Notes: a model not told the origin generated them from the sequence alone. Counted from the stretch's first letter, positions 41,341 through 51,343 are shown. The stretch is 64,000 bases of DNA from Gemmatimonadetes bacterium bin94 (GCA_002238865.1 MPNE01000009.1:62001-126000), one strand, 5' to 3'. A program made the numbers and translations.

Positions 41341-41856
41341 GTGGCCATCCTGGATATCGAGATCCTCGGATCGGGGATCCTGCGCGAGAAGGCTGCCCCG
41401 GTGGAGTCGGTAACGGACGATCTGCGGCGGCTGGTTCGGGACATGACCGACACGATGTACGACGCGGAGGGGATCGGACTGGCGGCGCCCCAGGTGGGAG
41501 TCTCCCAGCGCATCCTCGTTGTGGATGTCGCGGACGAGGAGGAGACCCGGCACATGCATGCGCTGGTCAACCCCGTCATCGTCGAGTTCGGCAAGAAGAC
41601 GGAAAAGGCGAGCGAGGGGTGCCTGAGCATTCCGGGAATCGAGGAGTCGGTGACCCGGCCGGCCACCGTGGTCGTCGAGGCGCTCACACCGAACGGCGAC
41701 CCCGTGCGGATCGAAGCGGACGGCCTGCTGGCGCGGGCCCTTCAGCATGAAGTGGACCACCTCGACGGCATCCTGTTCATCGATCGGCTTTCGCCGCTCA
41801 AGCGGAGTATTCTCCTCAGGAAGTGGCGCAAGAGCAGAAGCGGCAACGCGCGGTGA
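41341..41856 (+). CDS. def: Peptide deformylase
   Basis: GIGLAAPQVGVSQRILVVD; SEGCLSIPG; ALQHEVDHLDGILFIDR. Confidence 0.95.
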   Translation: MAILDIEILGSGILREKAAPVESVTDDLRRLVRDMTDTMYDAEGIGLAAPQVGVSQRILVVDVADEEETRHMHALVNPVIVEFGKKTEKASEGCLSIPGIEESVTRPATVVVEALTPNGDPVRIEADGLLARALQHEVDHLDGILFIDRLSPLKRSILLRKWRKSRSGNAR

Positions 41857-41943
41857 GGCCGCGGTTCCCGACCGCCGCAGCCTGTCCGGCGCCACGCCGC
41901 TCTCCCGGCTCGACCGGATCCTTCCGCGGGCCGCGGTCCTGAC

Positions 41944-42936
41944 ATGCGGGTCCTCTTCTGGGGTACTCCGTATTTCGCGCTTCCAGCCATCCGGACCGTC
42001 GCTCGGGCAGGTCACATCATCGCGGGGGTCGTCACCCGTCCCGACCGGTCGCGCGGGCGTGGCCGAAAGGCTTCGCCGTCCCCGGTCAAGCGCTGGGCGG
42101 CGGCGCGTGGCTACACGGTGCTGACCCCGGAGGCCCCTCGTGGCGATGCGTTCCTCGATATGGTGCGCGCCATCGGTCCCGACATTTCGGTGGTGGTTGC
42201 GTACGGGCGCATCCTGCCTCGGCCGGTGCTGGATGCCCCCCGGCACGGGTCGGTCAATCTCCACGCCTCCCTGCTCCCCGCGCTGAGGGGCGCGGCCCCG
42301 ATCAACTGGGCGATTGCGCGTGGCCACGCGGCGACCGGGGTCACGGTGATGCGCATGGTGACGGAGATGGACGCGGGGCCGATCCTGGCGCGGGCAGAGG
42401 TCCCGATCGGCCGGGTTGACACGGCGGCGCTTCTGTCTCGCCGCCTCTCGGGACTCGGCGCGGATCTCGTCGCCGAGACGCTGGCCCGGCTCGAGGCGGG
42501 AGCTGTCGACGAGATCGAGCAGGATCACGCGGCGGCCACGTATGCGCCGAAGGTGGACCGCACGGCCGCTCGCATCGACTGGACCGGGGAGTCGCGGGCC
42601 GTGGGGTGCCTGATTCGCGGCATGGACGACGTGCCGGGTGCGTGGACCGTGTGGAAGGGCCAGCCGGTCAAGCTGTTCGCACCGGAGCCGGTGGAGGGCG
42701 GAAACGTCACGGGGCGGCAATCCGCCGCCGGACGGGACACGTGGCGGGAGTCTGCCGCAGGCCGGCCCCCGGACCCCGGACGCGTGCTGGCCGCCGACCC
42801 CCGGCACGGCCTCGTGGTTGCCACGGGCAGGGGCGCGCTCCGGATCGGAGAGGTGCTGCCGCCGGGGAAGCGGCGGATGGAATCGGCCGCCTGGTTGCGT
42901 GGCGGGGGACCGCGCGCAGGTGAGCGGTTCGAGTAG
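41944..42936 (+). CDS. fmt: Methionyl-tRNA formyltransferase
   Basis: MRVLFWGTPYFALPAIRTV; VTRPDRSRGRGRK; SVNLHASLLPALRGAAPINWAIARGHAATGVTVMRM. Confidence 0.94.
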   Translation: MRVLFWGTPYFALPAIRTVARAGHIIAGVVTRPDRSRGRGRKASPSPVKRWAAARGYTVLTPEAPRGDAFLDMVRAIGPDISVVVAYGRILPRPVLDAPRHGSVNLHASLLPALRGAAPINWAIARGHAATGVTVMRMVTEMDAGPILARAEVPIGRVDTAALLSRRLSGLGADLVAETLARLEAGAVDEIEQDHAAATYAPKVDRTAARIDWTGESRAVGCLIRGMDDVPGAWTVWKGQPVKLFAPEPVEGGNVTGRQSAAGRDTWRESAAGRPPDPGRVLAADPRHGLVVATGRGALRIGEVLPPGKRRMESAAWLRGGGPRAGERFE

Positions 42937-42940
42937 CCGC

Positions 42941-43669
42941 ATGACGGTTGACGGGACGCGGGGGCTGCCGCGGCTTCACGTGATCGTGGGTGACGGGATC
43001 CTCGTCGCAAGGGATTACCGGGAGCGCCTGCGTCCGCTGCTGGAGGCCGGCGAAGCAGGTCTGGCGCTTCACTTGCGGGCGCGGGAAACATCGGCCGCGC
43101 GTCTTTTCGAGGTGGCGTGCTGGCTGGCCGGAACGGCGAAGGCGTACGGGACGATGGTCATCGTGAACGACCGCGTGGATGTGGCCCTGGCATCGGGCGC
43201 TGCCGGCGTCCATCTGCGCGAGGACTCGATTCCTCCGCCCCTGGCACGCGAGATCGCGGACGCGGCGGAGGCGCGCGGAGGGCGGGCCCTCCCGGGGAGG
43301 GCGGACGACGTGGAAGCGCGGCGCGGACGGTTCTTCGTCGGCAGATCGATCCACGCGCCGCCGCAGGCCGCGGGACGATCCGGGGACGGGCTGGACTACC
43401 TGGTTGTCGGCGCCGTCTACCCCACTCGCTCGCACCCCGGGGGTCGTTCCATCGGGACCGGTGCCGTTGCCGACACGGTGCGGGCGGCAGACCTGCCGGT
43501 TCTCGCCATCGGAGGCATCGAGCCCGCGACGGCCTCCGTGCAGGTGTCGCTGGGCGCGCACGGCATCGTGGTGCTGAGCGGCGTATGGAGAACTCCCGAC
43601 CCGCCGGCGGCGGTGACTCGCTACCTTGAAGTGTTGCCCGGGCAGAGGCACACGGAGGACACGACATGA
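42941..43669 (+). CDS. thiE: Thiamine phosphate synthase/TenI-like
   Basis: LHLRARETSAARLFEVA; VIVNDRVDVALASGAAGVHLRED; DYLVVGAVYPTRSHPG; VLAIGGIEPATASVQVSLGAHGIVVLSGV. Confidence 0.8.
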   Translation: MTVDGTRGLPRLHVIVGDGILVARDYRERLRPLLEAGEAGLALHLRARETSAARLFEVACWLAGTAKAYGTMVIVNDRVDVALASGAAGVHLREDSIPPPLAREIADAAEARGGRALPGRADDVEARRGRFFVGRSIHAPPQAAGRSGDGLDYLVVGAVYPTRSHPGGRSIGTGAVADTVRAADLPVLAIGGIEPATASVQVSLGAHGIVVLSGVWRTPDPPAAVTRYLEVLPGQRHTEDTT

Positions 43670-43932
43670 GGTCTTCAGGGGAACGGGGGGTGAACGAGGG
43701 CGGCGAGGCGGCGAGCGCCGCGACGGGCCGCGTATCCATCGTCCTCAACGGCGAGCGCCGTGTCGTGGGATCCGGTCTCAGCGTGGCCGGTCTGCTCCGG
43801 AAGCTGGGCCTTGAACCGGGGATGGTGGTCGTGGAGCGCAATCGCGCAATACTTGCGCGAGATACCTTGGGAACCGTACCCGTCGAGGACGGAGACCGGT
43901 TCGAACTCGTGCACTTTGTGGGAGGAGGATAG
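43666..43932 (+). CDS. thiS: Sulfur carrier protein ThiS
   Basis: VVERNRAILARDTLGTVPVEDGDRFELVHFVGGG, terminal GG. Confidence 0.9.
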   Translation: MRSSGERGVNEGGEAASAATGRVSIVLNGERRVVGSGLSVAGLLRKLGLEPGMVVVERNRAILARDTLGTVPVEDGDRFELVHFVGGG

Positions 43933-43935
43933 GCA

Positions 43936-44736
43936 GTGACGAGTGGCCACCCGGACCAGCCCTTCGTGATCGGGGGCCGGACCTTTGCCTCCCGGCTGAT
44001 CGTGGGGACCGGGAAGTACCGCACCAACGGTGAAATGGTCGCCGCGATCCGGGCCAGCGCCGCAGAGATGGTGACGGTCGCCGTCCGTCGCGTGGACCTG
44101 GATCGGAGCCGGGAAGAGGGCATTCTGCATCACCTCGATCCCGCCGAGTTCTTCCTGCTGCCCAACACCGCGGGCTGCTACACGGTGGATGACGCCCTCC
44201 GCTACGCCCGCCTCGGACGCGCCGCGGGGCTGAACGAGTGGGTCAAGCTGGAAGTGATCGGCGACGAGCGCACCCTCCTGCCCGATACGGCCGCAACACT
44301 CGAGGCCGCGGCCGAACTCGTCGCCGACGGTTTCAAGGTCATGGCCTACACCAACGACGACCTGGTCACCGCACTCCGCCTCGAAGACGCCGGCTGTGTC
44401 TCCGTCATGCCGCTGGCGAGTCCGATCGGGAGCGGCCTCGGGGTGGTGAATCCCTACTACATCCGCGAAATCAAGCGCCGTCTGACCGTTCCGGTGATCG
44501 TGGACGCCGGCGTCGGCACGGCTTCGGACGCGTGCGTAACGATGGAGCAGGGCGTGGACGGGGTCCTCATGAACACCGCGATCGCAGCCGCATCCGATCC
44601 GGTGGGCATGGCGCTCGCAATGCGGTTGGGGGTTCAGGCCGGGCGGGAAGCGTTTCTCGCCGGGCGCATGCCTGCCCGGGAGATCGCGGTACCGTCGTCT
44701 CCGGCCGCGGGGATGCTGGACCGGGAGACGCCTTGA
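43936..44736 (+). CDS. thiG: Thiazole synthase
   Basis: LIVGTGKYRTNGEMVAAIRASAAEMVTVAVRRVD; LPNTAGCYTVDDALRYARL; VPVIVDAGVGTASDACVTMEQGVDGVLMNTAIA. Confidence 0.96.
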   Translation: MTSGHPDQPFVIGGRTFASRLIVGTGKYRTNGEMVAAIRASAAEMVTVAVRRVDLDRSREEGILHHLDPAEFFLLPNTAGCYTVDDALRYARLGRAAGLNEWVKLEVIGDERTLLPDTAATLEAAAELVADGFKVMAYTNDDLVTALRLEDAGCVSVMPLASPIGSGLGVVNPYYIREIKRRLTVPVIVDAGVGTASDACVTMEQGVDGVLMNTAIAAASDPVGMALAMRLGVQAGREAFLAGRMPAREIAVPSSPAAGMLDRETP

Positions 44737-46061
44737 CCCGGCCCGATCCCGGGCGCCGGAACGCGGAGAGGGTGTCCCCGGACAGGGTTTTGGCGGCCTC
44801 CATCCTGGCCGAGGTCGAATCCGGCCGGCGCCTGGACGTCGCCTGGGAGGCTTCCGGCGCGTCGGCGCAGCCGGGCCGCGCGTGGATCCGCAACCTCGTC
44901 TACGGTACCGTGCGCCTGCGCGGAAGAATCGACCACATCCTTTCCCGGGTGGCGGGCCGCGATCCCCGCGACCTCGATCCGGAAGTGCGCGGGATCCTGC
45001 GGCTGGGCGTGTACCAGATCCTGGAAATGGGCTCGGTCCCGGACTATGCCGCGGTGTCCGAATCGGTCGAGCAGGTCAAGGGCACGCGCCGCCGTGCAGC
45101 CGCGGGGCTGGTCAACGCCGTCCTTCGCAACGTGGTCCGCTCGCGCCCCGGGGAGGGATCGTTCCCGGACCCGGAGGTGGACCTGGAGGGTTATCTCTCT
45201 ACCTGGGGCTCCCACCCGCGATGGATGGTGCGGAGGTGGGTCCGGTCGTTCGGGGCCGAGGCCGCGCGGGCGCTGGTCGAGGCGAATAATCGAGAGCCGG
45301 ACGTGTACCTCCGTCCCGTCGGAGTGGACCCGGACGCTGCCGAGCGGGCACTGGAGGAGGCGGGGGTCGCGGCGGAAGGGCCCCGGCGTGGCTGTTCCAT
45401 CCGCCTCCGGCGCGGGGCGGATCCCGGCGCCGCGCTTGCCACGGTGCCCGGGGTGATTCAGGATCCGGCCGCGTCGCTGGTCGTAGAGTATGCATCGCCT
45501 GCTCCCGAGTCCTGGGTCGCCGACCTGTGTGCTGCTCCGGGGGGCAAGGCCCTCGCCCTCAGCGACAGGGTCGCGGGGGTGGCTGCCGCCGACCTGTCCC
45601 TTCGGCGCGTGGCCCGGCTCGTGGAGGCGCGGCGCAGACTCTCGGCACGGGTCTGGCCCGTGGTCGCGGACGCGCGCTTTCCCCCGTTTCGCGAAGCTCC
45701 GGCGGTGCTCGTCGACGCGCCTTGCAGCGGAACGGGAACCCTGCGGAGGCACCCGGACGGTCGGTGGCGCGTCGGGGAAGCCGACATCCATCTGCTGGCC
45801 GGCGTGCAACGCTCGATTCTGGACGGCGCCGCGTCCATGGTTCCCCGAGGCGGGCTGCTGGTTTACGCTACATGTGCCCTCGAGCCAGAGGAGAACTGGG
45901 GTCAGGTGGAGAGTTTCCTTGAACGTCATCCGGACTTCCGCGTCGAAGCGGGCGCCGCCCCCGGGCAGTGGCTGGACTCGAACGGCTGCCTGAGTGTGCT
46001 GCCGGGCAGGAGTGGATTCGATGGTGCCTTCGCTGCAAGGCTAAGAAGGATGTCGCGCTGA
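44733..46061 (+). CDS. rsmB: 16S rRNA m5C967 methyltransferase RsmB-like
   Basis: LRLGVYQILEMGSVPDYAAVSESVEQVK; VADLCAAPGGKALAL; VLVDAPCSGTGTLRRHPD; LVYATCALEPEENW; TTG start is a choice. Confidence 0.88.
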   Translation: MTRPDPGRRNAERVSPDRVLAASILAEVESGRRLDVAWEASGASAQPGRAWIRNLVYGTVRLRGRIDHILSRVAGRDPRDLDPEVRGILRLGVYQILEMGSVPDYAAVSESVEQVKGTRRRAAAGLVNAVLRNVVRSRPGEGSFPDPEVDLEGYLSTWGSHPRWMVRRWVRSFGAEAARALVEANNREPDVYLRPVGVDPDAAERALEEAGVAAEGPRRGCSIRLRRGADPGAALATVPGVIQDPAASLVVEYASPAPESWVADLCAAPGGKALALSDRVAGVAAADLSLRRVARLVEARRRLSARVWPVVADARFPPFREAPAVLVDAPCSGTGTLRRHPDGRWRVGEADIHLLAGVQRSILDGAASMVPRGGLLVYATCALEPEENWGQVESFLERHPDFRVEAGAAPGQWLDSNGCLSVLPGRSGFDGAFAARLRRMSR

Positions 46062-46918
46062 TGGATCTCGGCAGCTCGATTCGCCGCAGGCGGAAGCGTC
46101 CCCGCCGCGCGCCCCAGGGGGAGCGGAAGACGGTTGGCGCGGCAAGGAAGAGGCGGACGAAGGCGCCGCCCCAGGGGGGACCGCGTGTGCGCACCGCCGG
46201 GATCGCCCTGTTTGTCGTCACAGCAGGGCTGGTGGCGGGGTACATGGTTTCCACCATCGGCTTCTTCCCGCCGCCGGAACCGCCGCCGGTGCTCCAGGGC
46301 GTTCCGGAGTTGTGGGCACAGCCCCTGGAATCGGCTGTGACCCTGCTGGCGGATTCGGGGCTTGCCGTGGGCCGGGTCGATTCCGTTCGCCACCCCAAGG
46401 TGCCGGCGGGCGTGGTGATCGGGCAGAGTCCCCTTCCCGGGCGCACCGCCTTGCCTGGCGCACCGGTGAGAGTCACGGTCTCGCAGGGGCCGGAGTTGCG
46501 CTCCGTGCCCGACGTGACCCGTCTGCGGGGAGGGAGGGCCGCCGTGCTCCTCGAGTCCGGCGGGTTCGTGGTCCAGGTGGACACCGTCGAATCTGATGCT
46601 CCGGCCGGGAGGGTTACCGCCATCGATCCCGTGCCCGGAACTGAGCTGGCCCTGCCCGGGAACGTACGGCTGGAGGTGAGTCTCGGGCCGCCCACCTTCC
46701 CCATGCCCGATCTGTCGGGCGTGACTCGAGTGGAGATGCTGGGTGTGCTCGATTCCCTGGATCTGGTCCTGTCCGGCGTGGAGCTGCGGTACAGCATATT
46801 GAACGTAGACCTTGTCTTTGGTCAGTATCCTGAACCGGACATGCCCGTTGAACTGGGCACCCCGGTGCGTGTGATCGTCGGCGAGGAGATGCGCCCGAGT
46901 CGGGACGGCCTGCGATGA
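46061..46918 (+). CDS. Membrane-anchored PASTA-domain protein without kinase domain
   Basis: Basic N-terminus, one TM segment (GIALFVVTAGLVAGYMVSTIGF), then about three PASTA-like repeats, e.g. PAGVVIGQSPLPGRTALPGAPVRVTVSQGP. Confidence 0.82.
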   Translation: MDLGSSIRRRRKRPRRAPQGERKTVGAARKRRTKAPPQGGPRVRTAGIALFVVTAGLVAGYMVSTIGFFPPPEPPPVLQGVPELWAQPLESAVTLLADSGLAVGRVDSVRHPKVPAGVVIGQSPLPGRTALPGAPVRVTVSQGPELRSVPDVTRLRGGRAAVLLESGGFVVQVDTVESDAPAGRVTAIDPVPGTELALPGNVRLEVSLGPPTFPMPDLSGVTRVEMLGVLDSLDLVLSGVELRYSILNVDLVFGQYPEPDMPVELGTPVRVIVGEEMRPSRDGLR

Positions 46919-47460
46919 ATCGAACGTACAGTCTGGCGGCGGTCTTCGTCGTGGCCGTTGTGGCGCTCGCATGGTTCAGCCGCAACCGCATCCAGCCGGT
47001 CGTCTCCGGCTACCCGGCGCCGGACTTCGCGGCCACGGACGCCGCAGGCGCCCCCGTGTCTCTGGCCGACTATGGCGGCAGGGTGGTTTTGCTCAACATC
47101 TGGGCCACCTGGTGCGGTCCCTGCCGGGAAGAGATGCCCTCCATGCAGCGTCTCTACGACCGTTTCTCGCGTGAAGAGTTCGAGATTGCGGCCATCAGCG
47201 TCGACGCTCTCCCGGGCCGGTTCGACGCCTCGGGGAATCCCGGCGGAGATCCCGTCGCGTTTGCGCGCGAACTGAATCTGACGTTCCCGATTCTGTTGAA
47301 TCCGTCCGGCGACGTTCAGCGGACCTACCGGACCTCGGGCGTTCCCGAATCCTTCCTGATCGGTCCCGACGGTGTGATCTACAAGAAGGTGGCGGGATCG
47401 ACACGGTGGGACTCGGATGCCAACGTCGCGCTCGTTCGCCGTCTGGTCGAAGGGAGTTGA
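46915..47460 (+). CDS. TlpA/ResA-like thiol-disulfide oxidoreductase
   Basis: LLNIWATWCGPCREEMPSMQRLYDRF; GVPESFLIGPDGVIYKKVAG. Confidence 0.92.
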   Translation: MNRTYSLAAVFVVAVVALAWFSRNRIQPVVSGYPAPDFAATDAAGAPVSLADYGGRVVLLNIWATWCGPCREEMPSMQRLYDRFSREEFEIAAISVDALPGRFDASGNPGGDPVAFARELNLTFPILLNPSGDVQRTYRTSGVPESFLIGPDGVIYKKVAGSTRWDSDANVALVRRLVEGS

Positions 47461-47463
47461 CCG

Positions 47464-48420
47464 TTGTCCCTTTCGGGATTCATCGTGCGCAACTGGCGCC
47501 TCAAGATCGCGGCCTTCGTGCTTGCCGTGCTGTTGTGGGTCACGATGCGGCTCAGTGACGACCGCGTCAGCCGCCTGAGCCTGCCGAACGTCGAGGTCAG
47601 GGTTGAGCAGGTCCACAGGGACTGGTATCTGCGCCAGGCCCCCTTTCCGTCCACGGTGGAAATGAGCGTAAGTGGTCCGATCGGTGAACTTCTTCGTGTG
47701 GCGATGTCCCAGCCGGCGATCGTCGTCAGAGTCGACTCCGTTCTGAAGGAGGACTCGGTACTGACGCTGATCCCCGACTGGGTCAGCAATGTTGACCGGA
47801 GCAGCGTCACCATCGAGAACTTCGCGCCGAGCTCGGTGCGACTCCTGTTCGAAAGGAACAAGGAAGAAGAGATCCCGGTGTCGGTCCGGCTCATCGGGGC
47901 GCTTCCCGACTCCCTGGCAATGGTGAACGAGCCGCGTGCCAACCTGCTGTTCGCGCGGGTTCGAGGCGCGGCTTCGTCGGTCGATGCGCTCGAGACCGTT
48001 TTCCTGGAGCCCTTCGACCTGGGCTCGGTGACGGGGCCGGGGCGCTTCGAAGTCCCGGTCGACACCGCAGGGTTGGACGGACTGGTCGTGAGTCCCACGA
48101 CGGCGACACTGACCGTGGACGCAAGTACCAGGACGACCCGGAGCCTCTTGTCGCTGATCGAGCTTGCGGGTGCGGGGGACGATCTGGCGTTGGAGCCTGC
48201 AGCGGTGACCGTGACGCTGTTCGGCGCCGAGGAGCGTCTGGGTGCGGTGGACTCGGCCGCCGTGCAGGTTCTCGTGAATGTCGACCCCGAAGAGCTGAGG
48301 CGGCAGCTGGAGGAAGACGCGGCGGTTCGAGTTCCGCTGACGTTGAGTGGTCTTCCGCGCTGGGTGGGGGGCACGCTCGGCGTGGATTCGGTGACCGTAA
48401 GGGGATCCGGCACACCGTGA
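47464..48420 (+). CDS. YbbR-like domain protein
   Basis: FIVRNWRLKIAAFVLAVLLWVTMRLSDDRVSRLSLPNVEVRVEQ; beta-rich repeats. Confidence 0.75.
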   Translation: MSLSGFIVRNWRLKIAAFVLAVLLWVTMRLSDDRVSRLSLPNVEVRVEQVHRDWYLRQAPFPSTVEMSVSGPIGELLRVAMSQPAIVVRVDSVLKEDSVLTLIPDWVSNVDRSSVTIENFAPSSVRLLFERNKEEEIPVSVRLIGALPDSLAMVNEPRANLLFARVRGAASSVDALETVFLEPFDLGSVTGPGRFEVPVDTAGLDGLVVSPTTATLTVDASTRTTRSLLSLIELAGAGDDLALEPAAVTVTLFGAEERLGAVDSAAVQVLVNVDPEELRRQLEEDAAVRVPLTLSGLPRWVGGTLGVDSVTVRGSGTP

Positions 48421-49583
48421 GCGGGCCGATTCTGGGCATCGAGACCACCTGTGACGAGACGTCGGCCGCGGTTCTCGACGAGCACGGGACCATCCTCGGC
48501 ATGGTGATCCACTCGCAGGATGTGCATCGGGTCTACGGTGGCGTCGTCCCCGAGCTCGCCGCGCGGGACCACCTCAAACGCATCGAACCGGTCGTCACCG
48601 CCGCCTTGCGAGACGCGGGAACCCGTCGGCGCGACCTGGGGGCCATCGCCGTCGCGGCTGGCCCCGGCCTGATCGGCGCGCTGCTCGTCGGCGTGACGTG
48701 GTCCCGCGCGGCCGCGTTCGCCCTGGGCATCCCCATGATTCCGGTTCACCACATGGAGGGCCACCTCTTCGGCCCGGTGCTGGACGACCCCGGCGCCGTG
48801 CCCCCGTTTGTGGCCCTGCTTGTCTCGGGGGGACACACCCTGCTGCTGTGGGTCCCGGAGTGGGGCCGCTACTTCCTCATGGGCGAGACCCGGGACGACG
48901 CCGCCGGCGAAGCGTTCGACAAGGTTGCGAAGCTGTTGGGGCTGCCGTACCCCGGGGGCCCAGCGATCGAGAGGGCCGCGGCCGCCGGCGATCCGGAGCG
49001 GTACTCCTTCCCCAGGCCGATGTTGCAAGGGGGAGGGTGGCGTCGAGGCGGTGCCACACCCGCGGCGACCGCTCAGGGCAGCCTCGACTTCTCGTTTTCG
49101 GGTCTGAAGACCGCGGTGGCCCGCACAGTGGAACGCCTCGCCGAAGCGGACGCGCTGGACGCGGAGCGACCTCACCTCGCGGCATCCTTCCAGGAGGCCG
49201 TCATCGATGTGTTGGCGGCGAGGGCGCGGGCCGCGATGGACATCGTCGGCTGCGACAGACTGGTGCTGGGCGGTGGTGTGGCCGCCAACCGGGCGCTGCG
49301 CTCCCGCCTCCGGGAAGACATCGGCCCGGGCCGCCTGTTTGCCGGGTCGGTCAGGTTGTCGATGGACAACGGCGCGATGATCGCGCGCGCCGGCCTGTTC
49401 CGCCTGGCTGCCGGGAGCTACGGTGGCCTCACGGACGCGATCGCCAGCGTTCCCATCCCGGGGGCGCGCCCCTGGGAGCCTGCTGCCCGTCTCGCTTCGT
49501 CGCGGCCGCCGCCCCCCTCGCCGCCGAAGGGTGCGGGGCCGTCAGGTCCGCAGATATCATCCAGGGCAAGAACATCCCACTGA
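48417..49583 (+). CDS. tsaD: tRNA N6-adenosine threonylcarbamoyltransferase TsaD
   Basis: ILGIETTCDETSAAVLD; GGVVPELAARDHLKRI; HHMEGHLFGPVL; LVSGGHTLL; GGGVAANRALRSRL. Confidence 0.96.
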   Translation: MSGPILGIETTCDETSAAVLDEHGTILGMVIHSQDVHRVYGGVVPELAARDHLKRIEPVVTAALRDAGTRRRDLGAIAVAAGPGLIGALLVGVTWSRAAAFALGIPMIPVHHMEGHLFGPVLDDPGAVPPFVALLVSGGHTLLLWVPEWGRYFLMGETRDDAAGEAFDKVAKLLGLPYPGGPAIERAAAAGDPERYSFPRPMLQGGGWRRGGATPAATAQGSLDFSFSGLKTAVARTVERLAEADALDAERPHLAASFQEAVIDVLAARARAAMDIVGCDRLVLGGGVAANRALRSRLREDIGPGRLFAGSVRLSMDNGAMIARAGLFRLAAGSYGGLTDAIASVPIPGARPWEPAARLASSRPPPPSPPKGAGPSGPQISSRARTSH

Positions 49584-49598
49584 CAAGGTCAGGTCGCC

Positions 49599-50447
49599 GT
49601 GTACCCCATCCTGTTTCGATTCCCCGAGTGGTTCCCGTTCCTGGGCGGCGAGCCGATCACCACCTTCGGCGTGATGATGTTGCTGGCTTTTCTGACGGCG
49701 GGCTACGTCCTCAAGGCCGAGATGCTCCGGATGGGTTACGATGCCGAAAAAGCGTGGGATCTTCTGTTCATGGGGGTGATCGGGGGTGTGGTGGGCGCGA
49801 GGCTCTACTATGTCCTCCTCAACTACCCTCGCCTCGTGGAAGACCCTGCAGGCATGCTCTTTTCCCGTGGCGGAATGGTGTGGTACGGGGGCTTCGCGCT
49901 TGCCGCGGGCCTCGTCCTGTGGAGGGCTCGCAAGCTCAAGCTCCCCATGGGCAGGATCACCGACGCGTCCGCGCCCGCGCTGGCGCTGGCCTACGGGGTC
50001 GGACGGATCGGTTGCTTTCTGGTGGGTGACGACTACGGCCGGCCGACAGACTCCTGGGTCGGGGTCGCATTCCCCAATGGCACGCCGCCCAGCACCGCTG
50101 ACGCCATATCGGGCCAGTTCGGGATCACCGTCGATCCGGCGTTGGTCGAGCAGTACGGACAGGTGCTTCCCGTACACCCCACGCAACTCTATGAGACCGG
50201 CATATCCACGCTCGTTTTCTTCGTGCTCTGGACGTTGCGCCGCCACCAGCATCATGCGGGATGGCTGTTCATGGTGTGGCTCGCTTGCGCCGGAGCCGAG
50301 CGGTTTGTCGTAGAGATCTTCCGGGCGAAGGATGACCGCTTCTTCGGCGTGCTGACACTGGCCCAGGTGATCTCGCTGATGCTGGTCGGTGTCGGTGTCG
50401 TCTGGATGGCGAAGCTCCGAAGGGAGAAGGGCGCCACCGCTGCGTGA
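49599..50447 (+). CDS. lgt: Prolipoprotein diacylglyceryl transferase
   Basis: GVVGARLYYVLLNY; GGMVWYGGFALA; YGVGRIGCFLVGDDYGRPTDSWVGVAFPNG; VHPTQLYE. Confidence 0.92.
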   Translation: MYPILFRFPEWFPFLGGEPITTFGVMMLLAFLTAGYVLKAEMLRMGYDAEKAWDLLFMGVIGGVVGARLYYVLLNYPRLVEDPAGMLFSRGGMVWYGGFALAAGLVLWRARKLKLPMGRITDASAPALALAYGVGRIGCFLVGDDYGRPTDSWVGVAFPNGTPPSTADAISGQFGITVDPALVEQYGQVLPVHPTQLYETGISTLVFFVLWTLRRHQHHAGWLFMVWLACAGAERFVVEIFRAKDDRFFGVLTLAQVISLMLVGVGVVWMAKLRREKGATAA

Positions 50448-51343
50448 CGATACTCCACGTCTCGGACGTTCACTTCGGCAAGCCGCACCTTCCGGCAGTG
50501 CGGGACGCGGTGGTACGGTTCGCGCACGACGAGTGTCCGGACGCCGTCGTCGTCTCCGGGGACCTCACCCAGAGGGCCCGGCGCAGCGAATTCCGCGCCG
50601 CGAGGGCGTTTCTGGACCGGCTGGCTCCCCACCCCGTCATCGTCACGGCGGGCAATCACGATGTACCCCTCTACCGCATCTGGGAGAGGCTCTTCGCACC
50701 GTACCGGAACTACCGCGCCGCCATCTCGCCGGAGCTCGACTCCGTACTGGATGTCGGGACCGAACGCGGCGAACGGCGTGTCCGCCTGGTGGCGCTGAAC
50801 TCGTCCTCGCCGCGCACCGCCGTCGTGAACGGTCGGCTCTTCGATCGGCAATTGGACTTTGCGAGGAGGTCGTTCCAGTCGGCCGGCCCGGATACCGTTC
50901 GTGTGCTGGTCGTCCATCACAACCTCGTGTCGCCGCCCGGGTACAAGACTGCCGCGCCCTTGCCCGGAGCCGACCGCATCATGGCATTCATGCAAGGTCT
51001 GGGTGTGGACCTGATCCTTTCGGGACACATCCACCAGACCTGTTTTGCCCGGGGCGGGAGTGCCTTTCCCGAGCCGGGGTCGACAGAGTGCGGGATGCCC
51101 ATCGTCCTTGCCGGCACGGCGTCGTCGAGCCGGGGACGGGGGAAGGAAGCGGGGCGGAACTCCATCAACCTGGTCCGGGTCCAACATTCGGGCATCGAGG
51201 CCACCGCGTATCTATATTCGCAGGACGCCGGATGCTTTCTGCCGGGGGAGGGCCGCCGGTATCCCGGAGTCCGGGTGACCCGTCCCTCCCGCGGACTGGT
51301 GGAGAGGGGGAGTCCTCGCGGTGAAGAAGGTGCACATCCGTAG
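50444..51343 (+). CDS. Calcineurin-like metallophosphoesterase
   Basis: VTILHVSDVHFG; VVVSGDLTQRARRSEF; VTAGNHDVPLY; VVHHNLV; LILSGHIHQTCF. Confidence 0.9.
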   Translation: MTILHVSDVHFGKPHLPAVRDAVVRFAHDECPDAVVVSGDLTQRARRSEFRAARAFLDRLAPHPVIVTAGNHDVPLYRIWERLFAPYRNYRAAISPELDSVLDVGTERGERRVRLVALNSSSPRTAVVNGRLFDRQLDFARRSFQSAGPDTVRVLVVHHNLVSPPGYKTAAPLPGADRIMAFMQGLGVDLILSGHIHQTCFARGGSAFPEPGSTECGMPIVLAGTASSSRGRGKEAGRNSINLVRVQHSGIEATAYLYSQDAGCFLPGEGRRYPGVRVTRPSRGLVERGSPRGEEGAHP

